Shown one piece after another: positions 1-11,462 of a DNA stretch of 64,000 nt (its first letter is position 1; every line of letters starts with the position of its first letter). This stretch comes from Cryptomeria japonica (Eukaryota > Streptophyta > Pinopsida > Cupressales > Cupressaceae), in the NCBI RefSeq assembly GCF_030272615.1, contig NC_081412.1, positions 106,022,296-106,086,295 on the forward strand, written 5' to 3'. The notes under the pieces are model-generated. The model worked only from the letters and a program-made list of their open reading frames with translations. It was not told the DNA's origin and searched no databases. Made by a program: the position numbers and the translations under genes.

Positions 1-831
1 TAACCGCTTAATCTCTTTGATCACATTTCCCATGATCAATCATAGCCATCAGATCTTCAAACTTTGACCAGGTTCAATGTATCCTTCGATCTGAAAACGT
101 TTTACCCTGCCTTGGAACTTGCATACATTTCTTGGAACTTATGCTAGGGTACTGCGGTTCAATCTGAGCTGTAGATATTCATGCTGATTTTCTTTTGCCA
201 TAGATTCATTAACAAACTTCATGCATGGCATACCAATCATTTAATCAATTCTAGCTCATCAGCTTCCTTCATTAAATAATGCATGTAACCATTTAATGTA
301 TTCTCTTACAGCTCGGTTACAACTCGTTAACAACTCGGTAAATACTAAACTTCACTCAGTAGACATTCTGCCTTCATTAACCGATAGCGATAACCTTAGG
401 GTTTACCGACTAGGTTCCTTAGGGTTTACTGACTAGGTTCTTTGCTCGGTAACATAGTATAGTATTAACCTTCCAATTTACAACATATGTATGATGTTAA
501 AACAATCTAAACATCATGATCTCATCATTGTCTGACTTGGTAATAGTTGCCCATTGAATACCTTATTTATCCCCTTATTCATCCCCTTATTCATCATATT
601 CTTTCTGTGTCTTTTACCGACATCTTTATACTCTTCAAATCATACTTCTCAAGATATGGCAACATCATACTGAATTAGAAAATCAATTTCTTGACATCAA
701 TGACAAAATAATAATATCAAGATAGTAAACATCCTTAATCAATTATATCCATAATCATCAACAACCTTCTCAATATCCATATTGAAATGCCAACAATCTC
801 CCATTGTCTGTTATAATGCCAAATGCCAACT
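1..831 (-). repeat. LTR-A copy, truncated by window edge
   Basis: The reverse complement of this stretch matches the first part of the two complete LTR-A copies at 6717-8231 and 13453-14975. Read on the minus strand it begins at about 831 with a sequence close to TTGGCATTTGGCATTATAAC and runs out of the window at position 1, so about 690 bp of the expected 1.5 kb lies outside. Whether this is a solo LTR or belongs to a full element cannot be told from here. Confidence 0.85.
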
Positions 832-958
832 GCAGTAGCACTTGATCCTCCACCATGTTCTGGTTGTGATTGAATTTGAGTGTTGGGATTTGAAGCTATG
901 ACAAAATGAGGTTCAGGTTTATAATTATCACCTTTCTTATTGATTCAACTCCAATGCC

Positions 959-1831
959 TCAGTGATATGCACCTTTTCCTGGTAACTTTACCTCTAGTGG
1001 CATCCAAGGGCCTTGTCCTTTACACCCCAGACCACCACCTTGATAACCCAATTTTTCCATTATGGTTGCCCCTGAAGAATATTTTTCTAATGTGGTCTCA
1101 CTAAAAATATATGTTTTTGCAGATTTTGTAACAGTTGTATGATTTTGACTTGAGGGTATCTCATTATCACTATCATGATCTCTATCATTCACTATCATCA
1201 TATGCTTCAGAGCGATTATCTATATTCCATAATTTGCTAAACTCAGAATCCTCTAGGATATCTTCAAAATCTACACTAGTATTTGGTTCACCTAGATTCT
1301 TCTTCATAGACCAAAAATATTTGGTTTTGTTTCGTGTCCAATTTGCCTCTAAACAAGCCTTTGATAGAGATCGTGGGATACTATTTCTAATAGATGAAAC
1401 ATTGGCTCTTTTGTAAAAATTTTCGGACCTAGACTAGTTTGGATCTCTTGCTCTATTGTTCTCTGTGGGTGCAATGCCATAATTTGTGTTGACAAGTGTT
1501 CTAGAGAAATACTTTTCTCAACAGCAGTTTCCTCCATCACTTTTTTGACCTCATCCCAAGAATCCTTGTTTTTCAACATTTCTAACAAGGTTTTACTTTT
1601 ATGTTGGATTTTACTTGCAGAGTTCTTATTCGCCACAACCATTGCTTTAATGATGTTGCATGAATCATACTGCCAATAACTGTCAACATCAAAATTTAAA
1701 AAAATCAAAGTTTCATATACAACACTGAATGCTTTTCTCTCAAATGTGTACCCTCCACATAAAAAAGGTAATGAAGGAAATATGCTCTTCTTTTGTTGAC
1801 CATAAAAGTAGAGCTTATATGTACTCTCCAT
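959..1831 (-). pseudogene. Broken unknown gene with G-patch-like motif
   Basis: Read on the minus strand, an open stretch from 1831 to 1349 encodes about 160 residues. The reading then continues in another frame (about 1415-1195; residues such as FEDILEDSEFSKLWNID) and then into 1201-959, which contains IMEKLGYQGGGLGCKGQG. That last segment fits the glycine-rich G-patch pattern, known from RNA-processing proteins and from some retroelement polyproteins. I recognise no protease, RT or integrase motif. At least two frame changes show it is dead. It lies directly beside the LTR-A at 1-831, which probably truncated it. It could be an old retroelement gag/pro region or a decayed host gene; I cannot decide. 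Confidence 0.4.
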
Positions 1832-2263
1832 CTACTATACATATTCCAATGCAAAAACCCTCTCTGTCACATGTATTGGAAGTTTGTAGGGTTTTACTCC
1901 TGATCCATGAAACTTTAACACTATATATTCTTCCATGAGGTACTAGTCAACCAATTGTATTGCAGGTCCCAATTGAATTCAATCTCTTCAAGACTCGGGC
2001 AATCTAGGCATTGGAGTGTTTGCAATTGCATGATACATTGGAGCCAAATAGAAGTATAAAAAAATGGTTGTAGTTCCCCCTCTTACCACACATGCTTATC
2101 TTAGTGGTCCATTCATATATTGGATGCATTGTTCTCACCTCATCATCCTTATGCACCTAAATCTGAATCTTGTTGGACTCGAACGTTCCACTATATTTCA
2201 CTAGAAGAAGATGGTACAAGTAGGTTGTAAACCTAAATTTATTAGAGGGACCTCTTTTAATCT

Positions 2264-3024
2264 TTACAAATTTTTCATGCATGGATTGAACAATGTGATC
2301 AACAAATTATAACTAACAGACTGATTAACACAATGGATATTAAATACCATTTCAAGGAGGCTTGAACCCACTTCCATATTATTTTCCAATCCCTGGTAAA
2401 ATGTTAGCATGGCAATAGTATCTTGAACCCATGGCACAAAAATATATCCTTTATAAGGAGGCTTATTATTTTGATCCAATTGTTTACCATCCATTGTTAT
2501 CGCTTTGAGATAATTATTTTTCCCTTATCAATTGCTTCATAATCACAAGAAAGATTTTCTAGGTCAACGTGGACGTTTGAGTGTCCAAAATCTACCACTC
2601 CAAGCCTTGAGTCCAACAAACTTTTAAATTATTCCTCAGTAATGGATAAAATTAATAGTTGAATATTTTTATTAGCAATTGCTCATCTATTTTCATCATA
2701 ACTTTGGGCGTAGACCATGACAATTCTCGAGCAAGGGAAAACCTCAAGTAGCATCATGCATCCCAATCCAACATCCCACGCTGCATTTTTATTTATGTTT
2801 TGACATAATATTGTATTATACACTATATTTTGTGCCTTGTTCGGCATGCACCTTATGGCCTTATTCTCACATGAAAATATAATTTGTGCGGTTAGCCTAC
2901 CATGGATTACAGGATCATAAATATCATAGAATTCATCAATGAAACCTAGGTTTTTAACGAGTTGGGCATAGTCTATTTTTGTATCTCTTTGGCTTTTCAA
3001 ATCACCGATATTGATGGTAGACAA
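2264..3024 (-). pseudogene. Broken unknown coding remnant
   Basis: On the minus strand, 3024-2683 encodes 113 residues beginning MSTINIGDLKSQRD. Past a TGA stop the same frame stays protein-like (ILSITEE, then a TAA stop, then LLDSRLGVVDFGHSNVHVD) before shifting frame into 2494-2264 (MDGKQLDQNNKPPYKGYIF). Sustained protein-like reading across stops and a frameshift indicates a decayed gene rather than chance ORFs. I do not recognise the family. The order and strand fit one gene together with the fragments at 3122-3313 and 959-1831. Confidence 0.4.
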
Positions 3025-3121
3025 GCTTGAAAATGTAAACCTTTAGCGCCCGGTGCCTGGTCCCCTAACTCTACTCTAAACTACAAGATTGAAAAAATTA
3101 AAAACATGGGATGTAGGTGTT

Positions 3122-3313
3122 CTATATATCTCTCAAGAACTTACCCAAAAATTTGAATTTGAAACGATGAAGAAATAGACTGGTGCAAACAGACTTTGTT
3201 GCATCCCCAAATCTAGATTCTAATTTCTGAATCTCCCTAGTTAACTGGTTACTCCAAAGTCCAATTTCCCCTAATTTCAAGAGCAGCAGAGCTTCCTCAA
3301 AGGGAAAACCCAT
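3122..3313 (-). pseudogene. Possible N-terminal piece of the same unknown gene
   Basis: A 63-codon minus-strand reading (MGFPFEEALLLLKLGEIGLW) lies just inside the left border of copia-1 and upstream of the other minus-strand fragments. A leucine-rich helical start is all that is visible. It may be the first exon or first segment of the decayed gene, or chance. Confidence 0.25.
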
Positions 3314-3356
3314 AGTTAAAATTCATTTCTTTTTCTTTCTTTCTTTTATTAAAAAC

Positions 3357-3487
3357 TAATGAATAATGATGAACAATAAATACCCTAACTAGTACTGAGA
3401 GAGGGGGGTGAATCAGTACCGACAAAAACTTCTCAACAACTTATCAAGTTAAAACAATGAAAATCGGTTGTCTTCGTCACTGAAATT
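3357..3487 (-). repeat. copia-1 3' LTR, left piece
   Basis: This stretch matches the start of the intact LTR at 20233 onward, including the TGAATAATGATGAACAATAA block and the G-rich GTACTGAGAG segment. It stops where element A enters. The tip is TA rather than TG, probably a G-to-A change. Confidence 0.85.
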
Positions 3488-4683
3488 TGTTACTACTTAC
3501 TAAGTTGCCATTAGTTTTATGTCCAAAGTCATTCTATATACTCTAGTCGGTCACTACTACTGAAATATTCAGTCTGTATGCACAATACAGTCGGTTATAG
3601 AAGAAAGTAGTCACAGAGCCTACTATACACCGAGCTGTCTACCGACTAACACTCTGTGTCTACCAAGCAGCAATAATGATATACCGAGTTGATATACACC
3701 GAGTGAAACGTGTTACTAGATTAATTGAACCTAGACACACATGTGGAAACGTGTTACAAGATCGAGGAACAAAGAACCATTATCACATTGGAAATTGCAC
3801 TCAAGGATTGTGTATGATTTTGAGGTCATCTATCCAATGAAATATTTTGTATGGTTATTCATTCGATAAATCATGTTTGTAAGATTGAAGCAATGAACCA
3901 GAACACCAACATAAGAGATCTACTTATACAACATGAATTGGGATCAGAGAGATATATAGAGGTATGTGTGCATGAGTGTGAAGACAGACATATGTGAAAA
4001 GAAAAATCATTGGAAAGCACTGAGTGTTATGACTGTTACAGAGACACAGAGGTCACTGAGAAGGATTTCAGAGAACAGTCAAGGAACAGAGTAAACAAAA
4101 GGGTTTACTGAGTTACTATATGGGTTACCGAGGTATGCTATAAGCAAGGTAATCTCATTTTGAGCACATAGAATCTGCTATAACATTTCAGATGTGAAGT
4201 TGCAGATATTTGTAATATTTTATTGTAATATTTTGAGTTGTAAGAGAAACCTTTAACAGGGTAAAAGACTCTAACAAAGTCTATAAATTGTAAAGTCATT
4301 AAACAAGTGCAGCATTTAGAATAAGTGTTGTAAAATCCTTTAGCAAGGTAGATCTAACAATCTTGATACTCCTAGCACGGTAAGCTATCAGAAATAGCTA
4401 AACATGTAGCTCTAACCGAGCACCCTTTATTATTGCAGTAGTGAAGTTGTGGGTGCCATCCCCACCACAGTTTTTCTCTCTAACCAAGACTTTCTGTGTA
4501 ACCAAAATATATGTGTTATGGAGTGAATCATGTATGATTGTTATTTATTTGTTTTAGCTTTATGTTATGTTACAGCAGTCTTTGGTTTATGCATAACAGT
4601 AAAGTTATTGTTCAAGAAAGGATTTGAAGTACTGATTCACCCCTCCCCTCTCAGTACATTAGCTTTCCATATTGGGCCTAACA
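3488..4683 (+). repeat. Element A 5' LTR
   Basis: It begins TGTTACTACTTAC and ends CCTAACA directly before the primer site. It matches 11802-12984. Near the 3' end it has the CACCCCTCCCCTCTCAG block and, at about 4449-4520, a GTGGG...CCCAC hairpin-like segment of the kind found in other LTRs of the window. A TATA-like GATATATAGAGG lies near 3950-3962. Confidence 0.9.
3950..3962 (+). promoter_or_regulatory. TATA-like box in element A LTR
   Basis: The AT-rich TATATAG sits mid-LTR, where the U3/R boundary is expected, upstream of the hairpin block. It is repeated in the 3' LTR (about 12263-12275). Promoter activity is inferred from position only. Confidence 0.4.
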
Positions 4684-4685
4684 AT

Positions 4686-4697
4686 TGGTATCAGAGC
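4686..4697 (+). promoter_or_regulatory. Primer binding site, element A
   Basis: TGGTATCAGAGC three bases after the LTR end is the standard plant LTR-retrotransposon primer site, complementary to the 3' end of initiator methionine tRNA. Confidence 0.9.
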
Positions 4698-4745
4698 TTC
4701 AATCTTGGAAAAGGGTTTAACAGCCTAAAAAAAAAGATCTTATCA

Positions 4746-6098
4746 ATGGAAGGCTATAAACAATCTCAGAGAATTTTATATTTGCAAGAAGAGTTGGATC
4801 ATGCTAATCAAGTGATTGCAGACATGCAAAGACAAATGCAAAAATCATTGAAAGTTAGAAGAAGATTGTCTGATGATTTGCAGGACTCTCAAGAGTTGGT
4901 GGAACAGATTGAGACATCATCTGAGAACAGTATATCTGAAGACACTGAAGAGATGGTTGAAGAATTGAAAGAAAAGAAAAAAGCACTGACCAATCAGCTA
5001 AAAGCTATGAAAAGAGGACATGAACATTTCAGCACACAGATGACTGAAAATCTTGATGCATTGAGGACAGCTAAGGATAAATTAAGAGATCTAGAAAGAG
5101 AAAAACATCAACTTGAAGCATTAGTGTCTGAAAAGAATGATGAAATCACTAGGATGACTGGAATACAAAGTAATCTGTCAGATCAATTGGGTTATGCACA
5201 TCATGAAGCAAATCTGAAGGATAATGAGAATCAAGCATTGAAACTTGAAGTATCAAGGTTGACCGATGAACTTGAAGCAGAGACGAAATCTAAAGAAACA
5301 CTGAAGAAGAGTTATGAAGCATTGAAGATGTTGGATGAGCAACTGAATACAAGAAGACCCAACAAAGATGCAGGACTCGGTTACAAAGGAAAAGACTCTA
5401 CTGAGAAGGGAATCCAGACTACCGAGAGAGGAGAATCATCAAAGCAAGCTGGAAACAAGAAGAACATCAAAAGAAAGAAACCTATTTGCAACTACTGTGG
5501 AAATCAAGGTCATACTACCAACTTGTACCAAATTAGAAAAGGTAAGCAACCAAATTTTAGTAGGTCTAATGGTTATTATTACAATTGCAATAAATATGGT
5601 CACACATCTAACCAATGTAGGACAAAGTCTGTTAACAATTATCAGAAGGAAAAATTCAAAGGGTTTTGTAAAAACTGCAATATATATGGACATAATACCG
5701 AGAAGTGATGGTTTAAGCAAAAGAACTATATGTGGTCTACACACCGAGCAAATGCTAGAGGTTACCAAACTCACACAGGTCCTAACCGACAGTATTCTGC
5801 AGTACCATGGGATTACAATACAAGGATATGGTGTGAATGTTGTGGAAGATATGGACATATAAGTTCCAACTGCTTTATAAGGTTTGGAATGAACAACTGA
5901 AGATCATGGAGAAATCCTGGTATGGCATGTTTTCATTGTCACAAAGTTGGACACTTGGCTAGAGATTGCAGAGATAAACCTAGAGGAGACATTGAAGAAA
6001 TAAAAGGCAAATTATAGATGATTTGGAAAAAGAAGGAAATTGTGTCAAATGAAGAAAGCACCTTACCTAACGAGTTAGGTGCACCAATTCCAAATTAA
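4746..6098 (+). pseudogene. Element A ORF1: coiled-coil, multi-zinc-knuckle Gag-like protein
   Basis: The ATG at 4746 lies 48 bases past the primer site; the open frame upstream of it is LTR sequence. The frame encodes about 450 residues with in-frame stops at 5706, about 5896 and 6015. Roughly residues 5-205 are charged heptad-like coiled coil, followed by a K/T-rich linker. Then come five CCHC knuckles: CNYC...H...Y (last Cys lost), YYNC...H...C (first Cys lost), CKNC...H... (last Cys position is a TGA stop), CECCGRYGHISSNC and CFHCHKVGHLARDC, the last two complete. Zinc knuckles bind RNA in Gag proteins, so a packaging role is likely. A typical copia Gag has a single knuckle; five with a long coiled coil is unusual. 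It pairs with ORF1 of element B. Confidence 0.8.
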
Positions 6099-6611
6099 TC
6101 GGTAAAGGTATGAAGGGACTGCATTCTCTCAAGGTTAAATCTTAACAGTTCCTATTTTATCATGCACTTATTTCAATATCTGCATAGCTAAAGATGCATT
6201 AGAAAATTTAAAATTTTATCGAGTCTCTTGGAAGCCTGTCTAGTCGTTGAATACAGGAAGACTAGCTACTCAGTAAAAGTATAAAAAGGAAGTGGTACTG
6301 ATTGCATTTAATGTCTTTTGACCTAACTGCACGAAGCTCGATAAGGTATATTGTGTACTTAAAGCTTTTACGCGGTCATTTTACACTTACCAAGTTTTCA
6401 AGAAAGCATAGAAAAGTGATTCAAAGGCAATCAAACCTCCTCTGAAGCGAAATTCAAGGTATTTACATCAATCACAATGCATTGTCAAACTAGTTTACTG
6501 ATCATATCAGTTGTGAATATATGTTTTACATTTGTTAAGTGGGAAGCGTCTGCCGTTTAAAAGTTTTCAAACCCTAAGGATCTTTTGTTAAGTGATTATT
6601 CAAAATCTACA
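6099..6611 (+). other. Spacer between ORF1 and ORF2 of element A
   Basis: About 510 bases without a convincing reading frame. It lies where a copia pol would begin, yet no DSG protease, integrase or RT motif is present in any plus frame. It may be untranslated spacer or the scar of a pol loss. Confidence 0.5.
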
Positions 6612-6716
6612 ATGGCACCTAAGATCCAGAAGCCCATTGTTGTTGAGAACATTGAAAAGCCCTCACAGAAATACTCTTTAACTCCCAAAGTAGCATCTCA
6701 ACCCAGACGATAAAAC

Positions 6717-8231
6717 TGTTAGCAATATAGCATTATAATAGACATTGAGAAGATTGTTGATGATTATGGATATAACTGATTAAGGATGTTTACTGTCTTG
6801 ATATTATTATTTTGTCATTGATGTTAAGAAATTGATTTTCCAACTCAGTATGATGTTACCATATCTTGAGAAGTATGATTTGAAGAATATAAAGATGTCG
6901 GTGAAAGACATAGAAAGAATATGATGAATAAGGGGATGAATAAGGTATTCAATGGGCAACTATTACCAAGTCAGACAATGATGAGATCATGATGTTTAGA
7001 TTGTTTTAACATCATACAGATGTTATAAATTGTAAAGGTTAATACTATACTATGTTATCAAGCAAAGAACCTAGTCGGTAAACCCTAAGGAACCTAGTCG
7101 ATAAACCCTAAGGTTATCGCTATCGGTTAATGAAGGCAGAATGTCTATTGAGTGAAGTTTAGTATTTACCAAGTTGTAACCGAGTTGTAACCGAGCTATA
7201 ACAGAATGCATTAAATGGTTGCATGCGTTATTTAATGAAGGAAGCTGATGAGCTGGAACTGATTGAATGATCGGTATGCCATAAATATAGTTTGTTAATG
7301 AATCTATGGCAAAGGAAAGTCGGCATGAAGATCTACAGTTTAGATTGAACCGCAATACCCTGGCACAAGTTCCAAGAAATGTATGCAAGTTCCTAGGCGA
7401 GGTAAAACATTTTCAGATCAAAAGATGCATTGAACCTGGACAATTTTGAAGATTTGATGGCTATGATTGATCATGGGAAATGTGATCGAGTAGATTAAGC
7501 GGTCATCTAATTGTTTATAAATAGGGAACTGTTGATAAACAATGTATGCGGGCAAGTGTATCCATCGGGATGCTACATGGTGATTATCAAGCATAGAAGC
7601 TTGAAGACCTATTTGAATAACAGAGTATAGAAGCCCAGCAGATGGACAAGATTAGTTATATGTCTAGATTTTATTGAACAAATAAGAATTTCCTTTAGCA
7701 TTTTAGATGTGAAGTTGCAGATAGATTTTTATTACTGTTATTTTGTGAAAGTGATAGAAATTCTCTTAACCGAGTGGACTTAACAGTCTTATTTGTAAAA
7801 CCCTCTAGCAAGGTGACATTCTGATTGAGTGTTTGAAATCTTTTAACAAGGTCACTTCTAACAAGATGAAGATCCTAACAGATCTGAGGGAAATCCCTTA
7901 ACCGGGTCACATCTAGCAATGTGTTTGTAATATTTAACAGGATTTTCTTTTAACCGAGCATACTCTAGAAGAGTATATTTCTTAGTGGGTCTGAAATCCC
8001 ATAGTGGTTTTTCCCTATTTGGGTTTCCACGTTAAATTTGGTGTTATGAGGTTTATGATGTTTCTATGCTTTTGAGTTTGCATGTTTGAGAGTTATTGTT
8101 ATATTACTAAAGTATATGTTACTGAGGTTGAATCTAATGTTTTTATGGAAGATTAAGTTTGTATGATTCACCCCCCCCTCTCATCTTGTTGGCTATTGGA
8201 TCCATACTTACATTAAGTATCAGAACTATCA
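6717..8231 (+). mobile_element. Solo LTR-A inside ORF2 of element A
   Basis: This is a 1,515-bp block from TGTTAGCAATATAGC to GGAACTATCA-like CAGAACTATCA with exact 5-bp duplications AAAAC at 6712-6716 and 8232-8236. It has no internal region, so it is a solo LTR. It matches 13453-14975 over its whole length. It carries a TATA box (7516-7523), the paired-hairpin block (7985-8047) and the C-rich CACCCCCCCCTCTC near the end. Confidence 0.92.
7516..7523 (+). promoter_or_regulatory. TATA box of LTR-A
   Basis: TATAAATA followed by GGGAAC, repeated exactly in the other complete copy (14258-14265). Its position in the middle of the LTR fits the U3/R junction. Confidence 0.6.
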
Positions 8232-11200
8232 AAAACTGCATTTTCACCCATTCCGAATAAGGTGTTACTAGTTGAGGATGTCAGATTCTTCACTGAGTGT
8301 CGTGCTGAGGAACTAGGTCATGTTGAAATCAAGGACTCATATGATGAATTGTGTACCAATGGGAAATTGGATAGCAAGTATGAACACATTAAAATCAAGG
8401 GATTGACCGAAGCCCTAACCTATCCCCATGTCTTCAAACCCCAATGGATCAAGTTTTTTCTGAGCAGAGTTCATGATGATTTCATGTGGTTAGAGGAGGA
8501 ACCATTCAAAATCACCAAAGAAAGTATTCATTTGATCACCGGTTACCCTATTTTTGATCATGCCCGAGCTAAGAAAATGATATCACAAAAGGAATTGATC
8601 ACTTTAATCGGAGTGGAATCTGATTGCAGAGGACTGAAACTGAACAATGTGACAGATGCAAAGCTGAAGTTTGTCATTAGAGTCATAGGTTATTGTTTCT
8701 TTCAATCGGAAAGGGAAAATAGTGTACCCTATGCAGCAGTCGATTTAGCATATAAAATTGTGAAGAAAGGAATGAAAATTGATCTTTGTGAAGTATTGTT
8801 GAAAAACCTGTTTGAGAATCTAAACAATATAAGGAAGCCGAAAAAGAACAACTCGGCTAACACTGAAGTTTGGATCACTGTTAGTATGCATGTTTTTCTA
8901 TTTTGAGAAATTGTTTCCATCAGTCGGTAATGTAGTTTGGGAGCTACACTGACCAATCGCCCATCAAATCAATGACTTCATCAAATGGCTAGGTGATAAC
9001 TTTAATGATATTATGGATGATTACTTTAGCAAGTTTCAGGAAAGGATGCATAACAGGTATAGAATTCCACCCCAGTTAGTAGAGAAATACAAGGATGACA
9101 TATGTTTTGAAGTAGACACCGACTATTGCTATGTTAATGTTGTGGAACCGAGAACTCAATCTTTGCCACCTATGGGTTATGAGATTGATTTTGACATCAC
9201 ACAATAGTAGATAGATGCTTTTCTTACATTACTAAGGCATGCTACCGAGCTGAGATATGGTACATATGAAGAAGTGAAAGAGAAAGTTAAGATGAGCATT
9301 GTAGTACCAAAGGCTACAAGGAAAGCAACAAAAATGATCAAGGCATTAACAGAGAAGTTTGGAGAAGGTTCTTCCTCCACACCTATCAAGGGCACTATAG
9401 TCATCACCGAGGAGGAATCTGAAGCTCAAGAGGCAGCTATTACATTGAGCACCGAATTGCCTAAAGGGAAAGTTTTGAAAAGGAACAAATAGGATACATC
9501 AAAGGTATCATCGACTCCTTCAGTCAAGCGCCCAAACACAAGATCATCTGCAACATCACCAAGTAAGAAACCAAAGAATGTTGCCGCACCAAAGGTAACA
9601 AAAACTTATAAGAAATCTACTTGGAGACTCATTTTGACTAAAGAGTCCAATGACATCGAATCTGAAGATGCAAGAAAATTTCAAATTGTTAATAGCAAAA
9701 AGGAAGAAGTACATAGTGTTGATAACTTTTGTGCTAATCTAAAACAATATGGTGGATTTGGATCATTTGGATATGTAAAATATGAATCCAGATCTGATGC
9801 AGAAAAGAGACAAATAGAAGAATCTATCATCTGCACACTTCTGAAATTTTGATTGGTCCCATTGGAAGTAACTAATTCTCTTTCAAAAGAATTTTATTTG
9901 CATGTTGATCTCTTTCCAGACATGTCGGTAGATGAAATAAGTGAACATCTGAAAAACTACCACTTAAACTTCCTAGTCGAGCAAAGAGCCTTGAAATTGA
10001 TGAATGGATTTTATTTAGATGTAGAGAATCATACCAAGGAAAAATGGCAGGAAATCTTTCAAATCAAGAATGATGGTGAGCAAGTTGAAGTTGAAACAGT
10101 TGATGTCACCGAACAAGATCCTAATATCACCGAGTAAGACCCTGCTGACACTATACAAATCGATGAGGATATCATGGACACGGAGGGAAAAGAATAGGAA
10201 ATGATACAAGGGAATGCATATGCCAAACTAGTATCTAGTGAGTCAGTGTTGGAACAAGTTCAGCCCTATCCTCCAGTCACTCAGCCTATTTCAACCGAGG
10301 GCCCTCAGGATACTGAACAAGGAATAGAAGGTCACAAGTCTACAGAAGGAGAAGCTACTTCTCAGGCCATCGGGGAACAGACCTCTCAAGCCCCTTCTAG
10401 CACTGAATATGTTACAAATGAGGACCCAAGCACAGAAGAACCAAAGGAGAAAACAGAGGCTACAGGAACCAACAAAAGTGTTGCCTCTACTGAGCAACCT
10501 ATTGAGGGTAATCAATCCTCCCAAGCCATTGTATTAGTTCAACCGATGAAATCTAAAGAAAAGAAAATGAAATTTAAGCATAGTTTCAAATTAGATTTGT
10601 CAAAACCAATAGTGTTGCCGAATGTAGACATATCTAAACTAAAAGGGCAAGCACTCATTGAATTCGGTGAACTATGCAAAGCAAAAGCAGAACAAGAGAA
10701 ACAAATGGCTATTCAAAAGAAAAACAAAGTACTTCAGAAGGTGAAAGTACTATTAACATATATGCTACCTGAAGCTATAGTGACAACAGATGCAGCCATC
10801 CATATTCAACTAGATGAACTCCTAACTAAAATTGAGACATCTGGAGTAGATGCATTTGAATACTTGAGCAAGTTAAAGGACAAAGAGCTCACTGCTAAAA
10901 TGATTGAAGAGGTACAGAAAGCCATTGCTATTGGCAAAGTAAAACATGTCAAATTTATTGTTGAGTTGTCCCCTCAACTCAAGCATATTCTTTATTTATT
11001 TCAGAAACTCTGTACATTCTCTTTATTCATTAAAGATATCAAAAATAAAACAGAAGTGATTGAGAAAGAGATCACTTATCTCTCAAATAAGTTGACCATT
11101 GAGCCAAACTCTATTCAGAATTTCTATACCAAGCTACAAAAGCTCATGGCTCAACAATTGGAACTTAGGAATGAAGAGCACAAAATAATGATGGACATTA

Positions 11201-11462
11201 TGACTCTTCAGACCTTATTCATTCCTCATCTTTCATCCGTCCAAGAGTTGATCAACAAGGCCACCTCCCTATCCACTCAACAAGAGGGAAGCACCTTAGA
11301 TGGACTAATTTCACTATTAGTTGACATTATAGCTCAGAATTCACTCATGGATAGTGTCAAGGATGCCCTCTCTGCCGCTCTTACCGATGCAAGGACAAAG
11401 TACAAATCCATTTTTGACCAGTTGCCTCCACCAAATGGTAACTAAGTTTTGATGTTTGTCAA

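Larger units (their letters stand above)
6612..11445 (+). pseudogene. Element A ORF2: unknown long protein, interrupted by a solo LTR
   Basis: An ATG at 6612 opens MAPKIQKPIVVENIEKPSQK; the solo LTR splits the gene at 6717-8231, and reading resumes at 8237 (TAFSPIPNKVLLVEDVRFF). 8262-8906 is a folded-looking domain with LSRVHDDFMWLEEEPFKIT and ITGYP. A frameshift near 8890 moves into one frame that stays protein-like to 11445, despite stops at 8956, 9205, 9490, 9850, 10135 and 10195. The middle is K/S/T-rich and the last 300 residues look helical, ending FDQLPPPNGN. Total about 1,100 codons. It aligns along its length with ORF2 of element B (for example VEPRT...MGYEID against VRPRT...MGYEVD). 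I know no function. It could be a second structural protein or an env-like extra ORF kept after pol was lost. Confidence 0.7.

Noticed and set aside
4530-4745. Upstream extension of element A ORF1
   Set aside because: Positions up to 4683 are LTR and the primer site follows; the ATG at 4746 is the sensible start.
5439-5858. 139-codon minus-strand ORF
   Set aside because: Antisense to the zinc-knuckle part of element A ORF1; no motif of its own.
7071-7388. 105-codon minus-strand ORF
   Set aside because: Lies within the solo LTR-A, antisense; the other copies do not keep the frame.
8212-8226. Primer binding site of a full LTR-A element
   Set aside because: GTATCAGAAC resembles one, but exact AAAAC duplications place it inside a solo LTR, and the second copy ends at the same point.
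10201-11445. Separate intact 414-codon gene
   Set aside because: It is in the same frame as the preceding ORF2 segments, separated only by stop codons, and matches the C-terminal part of element B ORF2, so it is the tail of a broken gene.
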